NCBI RefSeq assembly: GCF_000332195.1
Contig: NZ_KB235922.1
Location: 2,442,211 to 2,506,210, forward strand
Direction: 5' to 3'
From: Pleurocapsa sp. PCC 7319
Lineage (GTDB): Bacteria > Cyanobacteriota > Cyanobacteriia > Cyanobacteriales > Xenococcaceae
Length of the DNA stretch: 64,000 nucleotides
Shown one piece after another: positions 58,626 to 64,000 of the stretch. The first letter of the stretch is position 1. Every line of letters starts with the position of its first letter. Both the position numbers and the translations under genes were made by a program. The notes below the pieces were generated by a model, which did no database searches, was not told where the DNA came from, and worked only from the letters and a program-made list of their open reading frames with translations.

Positions 58626-59035
58626 TTTAATTAATCCTTCCTCACCACAATATCTAAAAAATTATGGCAGATCTTTAGTTGATGTTGCCAAAAATCAAAA
58701 AAACAAAAAACTAAGACTATGGTTAGAGAAATGCTGAAAAGTAAATTTGGCTACTTAAAATTTAGATTCAATATATGTAGAGTCCATGAATAGCCTTACT
58801 GATTTCGTGAAGCTAAATATACAATAACTGAGTCATTGATGCCTAATTAGATATACTTTAAAATTACTTAGATTTACAGTTAACTGACTATGATGGTACC
58901 CAGAAATTGTATACTGATCAGTGAGTAGATTCGAGAGCAAAACTTTACTTGGCAATGTTACTAGGCACTACCTGGTTTTTCTGACTGTTATATAATGCTT
59001 TTTTAGTCGCAAAATACTGCAAGTTTATATTAGCT
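58626..59035. other. Intergenic region without recognised feature
   Basis: About 410 A/T-rich bases between the divergent shc and the 381-residue gene; it should contain promoters for both. I see no repeat family or coding frame. Confidence 0.5.
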
Positions 59036-60181
59036 ATGACAGATAAAATGGAGCAAAATAAGCCGAATTTAACGAATTACTATTCTCAATTAAGCGAAAT
59101 AGAAGCAAAAGCCAATAAGGAGAAAGAACTCTTAGCCAACGCGATCGAGGCAGAACAAGCAGAGATCAAATCTTTGTTAGAGGAGTATCAAAGAATCAAA
59201 CAACAAAAAGAAATTGATGTCATTAAAGCATCTCTCGATAAATTATCTGACTTCAAACAACAACTTCTGAGCAAAATAAAATCAGAAATAGAAACGTCAG
59301 ATGCCCAGTATTTTCAAGATGAGTTTGGACCTGAAATTCCTGACTTAGATGATTCAACTGACTCTACGTCGGCATTAGCTGCAGGAGATACTGATGCAAA
59401 AAAGTTGGAAGCTGAACAGAATAATCAGGAGGAAGTTGGTAACGGAGAGACCCTAGCGCAACTAATTGAATTTATTGATCGCACCACACATCAAGAACTA
59501 GTCAAACTTTATCCTGCTAATGTTACTACTGTTGTTCCTAACTTCAATGTTCACAATGCCGTAGTTCGAGAGCAGTTGCTAGAACACTATCAGCAACAAA
59601 ATGCCAACACTTATAATGCACTGATTAAACTTTATCAGAAGCCAGATATTAAGTATCAAGTTAACATCCCTAACATACAAGATTTAGAAGATGAAGATAG
59701 AAAATATCATGAATTTCTCTTGATTAATTATCCCAATGCATTACCTTTCTTTTGGTTCTTGGTTAATAGAGAGCCAGACAGTATCAAATATGCTGTGATG
59801 GAATTTGCCATGGATCATATTATTCAGACAAATACTATTGATACAGAAAATGTTAGGCATGAGCTTGCTCTAAGTCTAAATGAACTAATAAGTATGAATA
59901 ATGGAGAGAGTTTAACCGATTTCTTGCGAGATTTATTTGTTTGTTTTCATCCCCAAAGAGCTAGTAAGAAAAATAACAGTACAAACAAGTATTTTGACTA
60001 CATAAATAATTTAATTAAACTTGAGTCCACATTAGAACATTCAAGAATTTTGCAAATATGGAACTATATGAATCAGTCTGGATATGATGCTGTTTCCTCT
60101 ACCGATTTTTCTTTTGCGCCTTTAAACATTAGCAATAATGAGAATGGTTTTATTTCTACTGCTAACGAAATTACTTCATAG
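59036..60181 (+). CDS. Hypothetical protein with N-terminal coiled coil
   Basis: 381 residues from ATG 59036. Residues 10-85 form a long coiled coil (YYSQLSEIEAKANKEKELLA, SLLEEYQRIKQQKEIDVIKA); an acidic Asp/Ser/Thr stretch follows (about 95-120); the C-terminal 240 residues appear helical (TLAQLIEFIDRTTHQELVKL, YPNALPFFWFLVNREPDSIK). No signal, membrane segment or motif known to me. It lies between the two hopanoid genes; there is no evidence that it takes part in that pathway. Confidence 0.65.
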   Translation: MTDKMEQNKPNLTNYYSQLSEIEAKANKEKELLANAIEAEQAEIKSLLEEYQRIKQQKEIDVIKASLDKLSDFKQQLLSKIKSEIETSDAQYFQDEFGPEIPDLDDSTDSTSALAAGDTDAKKLEAEQNNQEEVGNGETLAQLIEFIDRTTHQELVKLYPANVTTVVPNFNVHNAVVREQLLEHYQQQNANTYNALIKLYQKPDIKYQVNIPNIQDLEDEDRKYHEFLLINYPNALPFFWFLVNREPDSIKYAVMEFAMDHIIQTNTIDTENVRHELALSLNELISMNNGESLTDFLRDLFVCFHPQRASKKNNSTNKYFDYINNLIKLESTLEHSRILQIWNYMNQSGYDAVSSTDFSFAPLNISNNENGFISTANEITS

Positions 60182-60340
60182 TTATTAAAAGTGACTAATA
60201 AGTATTAATTTATCTGAAGCTCAGATAACACCAAGTTCCTCTATTAAGCTGTTTCCCTATTCCCTACCCGTAGGTATTTTATATTTAATTACATCCACCT
60301 AACTTATACCAAATTGAATAGCTTTGACTACACATTGATC

Positions 60341-60368
60341 GTAAGGGCGCATTGCCATGCGCCCCTAC
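60341..60368. repeat. 28-bp palindromic repeat, copy 3
   Basis: GTAAGGGCG ... CGCCCCTAC, same length as copies at 7356 and 16004. It supplies a spurious ATG (60357) upstream of hpnB. Confidence 0.75.
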
Positions 60369-60422
60369 ACAAACGATCTGTTGTCTTTTAAATTTAAAAC
60401 GGTATTAGTTGATTTGTTTGAG

Positions 60423-61574
60423 ATGATTTTAATTATTGTTGTTTGCTTATCGTTAATTATCTGGATATTTTTATTATTATTCTGGGGAAGATTTTGGTTG
60501 GCAAACCAACGTATTGAAAGTAATCAAAATTCGGCAGTTTATCCAACAGTATGGGCAATTGTTCCTGCTAGAGATGAAGCTGAGGCAATAGCAGTTAGTT
60601 TGACTTCGCTGTTATCTCAAAATTATGTAGGAAACTTTTTTGTAGTTCTAGTTGACGATAATAGTCGCGATCGCACTAGTGAAATTGCTCAAATAACTGC
60701 TCAAAAATTGAATAAATCTGAGCAATTAAAAATTATCTTGGGTAAACCTTTAGCTGAAGGTTGGAAAGGAAAACTCTGGGCAATGCAACAGGGAATTGAA
60801 TATGCTAAACAACAAATTCCCGCTCCTGATTATTTTTTATTTACTGATGCCGATATTCAACATGATTTAAATAATCTCAGTCAGTTAGTTACTAAAGCTG
60901 AAACAGAAAAATTAGACTTAGTTTCTTTAATGGTACTATTGCGATGTCAAAGCATTTGGGAAAAACTGCTAATTCCCGCTTTTGTCTTTTTCTTTCAGAA
61001 ACTTTACCCTTTTCCTTGGGTTAATAATCAGGATAAATCTATCGCTGCTGCCGCAGGGGGGTGTATTTTAATTAGTAGCTCTGCTCTAGCAGAAATTGGA
61101 AGCATTGCAACCATTAAAGATGCCTTGATTGATGATTGCTCTCTAGCACACGTAGTTAAATCTAGAGGTAAAAATATTTGGCTTGGCTTAACCAAAAGTA
61201 CTATTAGCCTTCGGGCTTATAATGACTTAAAAACAATTTGGGATACTATATCTCGTACCGCATTTACCCAGTTAAATTATTCATCGTTACTTTTAATTGG
61301 CACAGTGGTCGGTATGGGCATTGTCTATTTAGCAGCTCCCATAGGTTTAATAATTAGCATCTTAACCAGTAATTGGCTGGTCGTGGGAATTACTTCTTTA
61401 ACTTGGTTACTGATGACTATTGCTTACAGTCCGACTATCAAATTATATGACTTATCAATTACATGGGCATTTACTTTGCCAGCGATCGCTTTTTTATATA
61501 CTTTAATGACTATCGACTCGGCAATTAAATATTGGCAAGGCAAAGGCGGTGCATGGAAAGGGAGAACTTATTAA
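60423..61574 (+). CDS. hpnB: Hopene-associated glycosyltransferase HpnB
   Basis: 383 residues from ATG 60423, preferred because the protein then starts with the natural membrane helix (MILIIVVCLSLIIWIFLLLF); an ATG at 60357 lies inside a palindromic repeat. The GT2 domain has VWAIVPARDEAEAIAVSLTS, VVLVDDNSRDRT and YFLFTDADIQHD. Further membrane helices fill the last 110 residues. Residues such as AEGWKGKLWAMQQGIEYA and AAAGGCILISSSAL match the HpnB type. Together with shc it indicates hopanoid synthesis or modification. Confidence 0.85.
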   Translation: MILIIVVCLSLIIWIFLLLFWGRFWLANQRIESNQNSAVYPTVWAIVPARDEAEAIAVSLTSLLSQNYVGNFFVVLVDDNSRDRTSEIAQITAQKLNKSEQLKIILGKPLAEGWKGKLWAMQQGIEYAKQQIPAPDYFLFTDADIQHDLNNLSQLVTKAETEKLDLVSLMVLLRCQSIWEKLLIPAFVFFFQKLYPFPWVNNQDKSIAAAAGGCILISSSALAEIGSIATIKDALIDDCSLAHVVKSRGKNIWLGLTKSTISLRAYNDLKTIWDTISRTAFTQLNYSSLLLIGTVVGMGIVYLAAPIGLIISILTSNWLVVGITSLTWLLMTIAYSPTIKLYDLSITWAFTLPAIAFLYTLMTIDSAIKYWQGKGGAWKGRTY

Positions 61575-61712
61575 TGAGCATGGATTATTAACTACTAGTG
61601 CTGCGTCAACTAATTAATGATGGATATATTTTTACAGTTAAAAACTATCCTTTAACCTTTTCCCCTTTCCCTTTACCCGTCAATTTTCAATTGACAGAAT
61701 ACTAGTAACTGT

Positions 61713-63134
61713 TTACCCAATTTCATGAATCTTGAGAAAATTAGTTCCTTGGGCAGTTTGAGTAGGAATTCCTCCCATAATTAGAATTTGATCCCCTGAT
61801 TGTGCCAATTCTTGTTTAACTAAATAACTTTCAGCGATCGCCACTAACTCTTCAAAAGTTGTCCCTTCTTTCTCTAAATAAACAGGTTTAACTCCCCAGA
61901 CTAAATTGAGACGATGATAAACATCAATGTTAGGAGTAAAAGCAATCACCATTGCTTGAGGACGTTCTCCTGAAGCAATACGTGCAGTATATCCAGTAGC
62001 GGTAAAACAAACTACGTAGCGGAGGTTTAAGGTTTTATCAATTGCATTGAGAGCTTCACTGAGAGCATGAGTTTGATCGGTTTTAGCAGGGGGATTATTG
62101 ACAAATTGCAGCTTGGGTTCAGTGCTAGTAGCAATTTTCGCTAACATTTTTACTGCTTTGAGGGGATATTTTCCTACTGCTGATTCCCCCGATAGCATTA
62201 CTGCATCTGTGCCGTCGATAATGGCGTTGGCAACATCGCTAGCTTCAGCGCGAGTAGGACGGGGATTGTTAATCATACTATCCAACATCTGAGTTGCAGT
62301 GATTACAGGAATATTTTTGAGATTACACTTACGAATAATTTCCTTTTGTAATAATGGCACCTTCTCAGGTTTAATCTCTACACCTAAATCGCCCCGGGCA
62401 ACCATCAAGCCATCACATTCAGCAATAATTTCATCTAAATTGGCGATCGCCTGGGGTTTTTCAATTTTGGCCATTATGGGAATATCAGCATTGCGATCGG
62501 CGAGAAATTGTTTTAAAAAGCGAACATCTCTTGCTTGACGTACAAAACTTAAAGATACCCAATCAACCCCCTGAGCAATACCAAATTCTAAATCTTTTTG
62601 ATCTTTTTCTGTCATTGAGGGCAAACGAAGATTCAAACTGGGTAGATTTACTCCTTTACGACTTTTTAAAATACCTCCTTCCACCACCTTACTAACCACT
62701 GCCTGACCATCAATAGCAATAATTTCTAATTCCAGTAAGCCATCATCCAATAAAATTTGCTCTCCAATTCGAGCTTCTTCAGCTAAATAGGGATAATCTA
62801 TTGAAACTGTATCAAGAACATTATGAGCCTCTGACTGAGGAACGAGAGTCAAATTATTTCCTGCCTTTAACTTCATCTCTCCTTCTGGTAACTGACCAAC
62901 GCGAATTTTGGGTCCTTGGAGGTCTTGTAAGATTGTAATAGGAGTATTTAACTCTGCCGAAACCGAACGTAACTGAGCTACCATATCTGCGTGGTCTTGA
63001 TAGCTACCGTGAGAAAAATTAAGCCGCGCCACATTCATCCCTTGCTCTACCATTTGCACAATCTTTGACCTTGAACTAGTAGCAGGACCGATGGTAGCCA
63101 CAATTTTAGTGCGATGCATTATTTGATTGAGCAT
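61713..63134 (-). CDS. pyk: Pyruvate kinase
   Basis: 473 residues. Hallmarks: [20 protein letters not shown] at the start, [27 protein letters not shown], the signature [20 protein letters not shown] with catalytic lysine, the metal site [10 protein letters not shown] and [25 protein letters not shown]. It transfers phosphate from phosphoenolpyruvate to ADP in lower glycolysis. The C-terminal allosteric domain is complete but the extra PEP-utilising domain of some cyanobacterial isoforms is absent. The start may be ATG 63134 or 63119. A hairpin GTCAATT/AATTGAC lies downstream at 61678-61694. Confidence 0.96.
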   Translation of the reverse strand: MLNQIMHRTKIVATIGPATSSRSKIVQMVEQGMNVARLNFSHGSYQDHADMVAQLRSVSAELNTPITILQDLQGPKIRVGQLPEGEMKLKAGNNLTLVPQSEAHNVLDTVSIDYPYLAEEARIGEQILLDDGLLELEIIAIDGQAVVSKVVEGGILKSRKGVNLPSLNLRLPSMTEKDQKDLEFGIAQGVDWVSLSFVRQARDVRFLKQFLADRNADIPIMAKIEKPQAIANLDEIIAECDGLMVARGDLGVEIKPEKVPLLQKEIIRKCNLKNIPVITATQMLDSMINNPRPTRAEASDVANAIIDGTDAVMLSGESAVGKYPLKAVKMLAKIATSTEPKLQFVNNPPAKTDQTHALSEALNAIDKTLNLRYVVCFTATGYTARIASGERPQAMVIAFTPNIDVYHRLNLVWGVKPVYLEKEGTTFEELVAIAESYLVKQELAQSGDQILIMGGIPTQTAQGTNFLKIHEIG

Positions 63135-63515
63135 TGAATACGCCTGATGTGAATTAGAAAAAAGTTAGGAATTAAGCGATCGCCTGTCTCCTGCTTATTA
63201 AGAAGAAGGATTATCTTGGGCAATAAACTAATTGATTGAAAGATATAAAATAGCACATCCAGATTATGAATTTAGATATCGATATTAATCTCAAAAGAAA
63301 AAATATATCTTAAACAGATTGAATCATAATTACTACTTTCGATAAACTTTTAAAAATAGAAATACTAAACTATCTTAAAAAGAGTTTATTTTTATTGATT
63401 TACGACAAAATGAGAGGGATAATTAGCTAAAGATTAAAACTAAACTTCCTCAATATTATGAAACAGCTTTTTCTCATAAATGTCATGAATTAAAGTATCT
63501 TTAGAAGTCTTTTAG
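63135..63515. other. Intergenic region, no feature recognised
   Basis: A/T-rich, about 380 bases between the start of pyk and the CHASE2 frame. It probably holds the pyk promoter; no repeat or frame is seen. Confidence 0.45.
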
Positions 63516-64000
63516 GGGATTAACATCTGGAACTTAGACAACCCATACTCAAAAGTCAATCATCACTCACTTCTTAGAATGGCAAATAAACCTCAGCCTC
63601 CAGGGAATGCAGAATTAAATAAACTTTTCCAAAAGAAAGATAATATTTTTGGTATTGAAAAAGTATTGTCTAGTAATAATAACTCTCGAATTTTTCAAAT
63701 TAAACCATCTCCGGCCTTGCCAGCCTCAAGAATTAGTTTTGTTGATGCAACTTTGGATAAAGATGGTAATTTAAGACGTAGTTTATTGAGCTTTGTTCGA
63801 GATAACGAACTCAAATTTTCTTTAACCATTAGATTGGCAGAAAAATATTTAAACCAACAAGGAATATCTTTAACAAATGCTTCAGAAGACCCCGAAACTA
63901 TGCAATTCGGTGAAGTTAAACTAACCCAAGTTCATTCAAATACTGGCGGTTATAAAAATATTGATGCGGGGGGCAATCAAATCCTGTTAAACTTCCATCG
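63516..64000 (+). pseudogene. CHASE2-domain protein fragment, internally deleted and cut by window end
   Basis: The frame is open from 63516 to the window edge; ATG 63579 is the first ATG but lies inside the domain. Upstream of it, in frame, the codons read INIWNLDNPYSKVNHHSLLR, which resembles the start of a CHASE2 domain (the LDNP...HHxLL element). This joins directly to ANKPQPPGNAELNKLFQKKD, which normally follows a segment with the P-x-V-I-G-L-D motif that is absent here. FVDATLDKDGNLRRSLLS follows, as expected for CHASE2. The domain thus appears to have lost about 20 residues. CHASE2 proteins are membrane sensors fused to kinases or cyclases; the effector part would be beyond the window. 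Confidence 0.6.

Noticed and set aside
60357-60422. Earlier start of hpnB at ATG 60357
   Set aside because: The ATG lies inside the 28-bp palindromic repeat, and the natural first membrane helix begins at 60423.

Overview
The window is chromosomal DNA of a cyanobacterium. The direct evidence is psaC (photosystem I subunit VII) at 56158, an RbcR-type LysR regulator, an NnrU/Z-ISO-like protein, a COP23 protein, a DUF4079 protein, and very frequent GCGATCGC (HIP1) octamers. Moderate-to-low GC, many dispersed short repeats, IS200/IS605 elements and hopanoid genes suggest a large-genome coccoid or filamentous lineage. I cannot place it at genus level.

Layout. 1-3100: the end of a TnpB element, a secreted apiosidase-like protein whose last codons come from the IS end, a GNAT enzyme and a decayed hydrolase. 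3.2-5.5 kb: pfkA and a conserved unknown gene. 5.8-9.6 kb: a three-gene set (aldehyde dehydrogenase, class III aminotransferase, DUF1338/HglS-type 2-oxoadipate enzyme) that looks like lysine or 2-aminoadipate breakdown. 9.8-12 kb: an HNH protein, then ECF sigma factor, probable anti-sigma and Spy/CpxP-like periplasmic protein, then tRNA-Leu(GAG). 12-19.3 kb: small hypotheticals, GNAT, VOC protein, serine hydrolase, a MITE-like element, a tandem shikimate-kinase-like protein, a decayed MATE gene and a KirBac channel. 19.5-19.9 kb: an intergenic region with the signs of a large structured RNA. 20-25.2 kb: an RppA-like regulator and a kinase separated by a Coq4-like gene and a tiny secreted peptide, then sufU and a MocA-like gene overlapping, then a secreted repeat protein.

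25.2-31.2 kb is a mobile and decayed zone: a dienelactone hydrolase remnant, a deleted IS605 element beside an intact-length TnpB with no zinc finger, an SPFH/Arc pair, and chimeric gene debris next to tRNA-Ser(CGA). 31.2-37.6 kb: comEC, a cobalamin riboswitch with hupE and cobW, COP23 and a trypsin-like protease. 37.6-41.4 kb: small genes, a DJ-1/ferritin-like fusion, repeat-rich IS debris, and a tiny basic protein next to an HPF-like gene. 41.5-55.2 kb: UPF0182, GIY-YIG protein, Ser/Thr kinase, rbcR, NnrU, thioredoxin, a fused glycosyltransferase, DUF4079, nth-rseP, and an inositol phosphatase. 55.2-64 kb: a heptamer array, DnaJ-like protein, psaC, shc and hpnB (hopanoids), pyk and a damaged CHASE2 gene running off the end.

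The most notable points are the HglS operon, the orphan structured RNA, the TnpB without a zinc finger, and several families of short repeats (a 35-bp hairpin found also inside coding sequence, a 28-bp palindrome, and heptamer arrays, one lying inside a gene). All homology statements come from reading the sequence by eye, and no searches were run.
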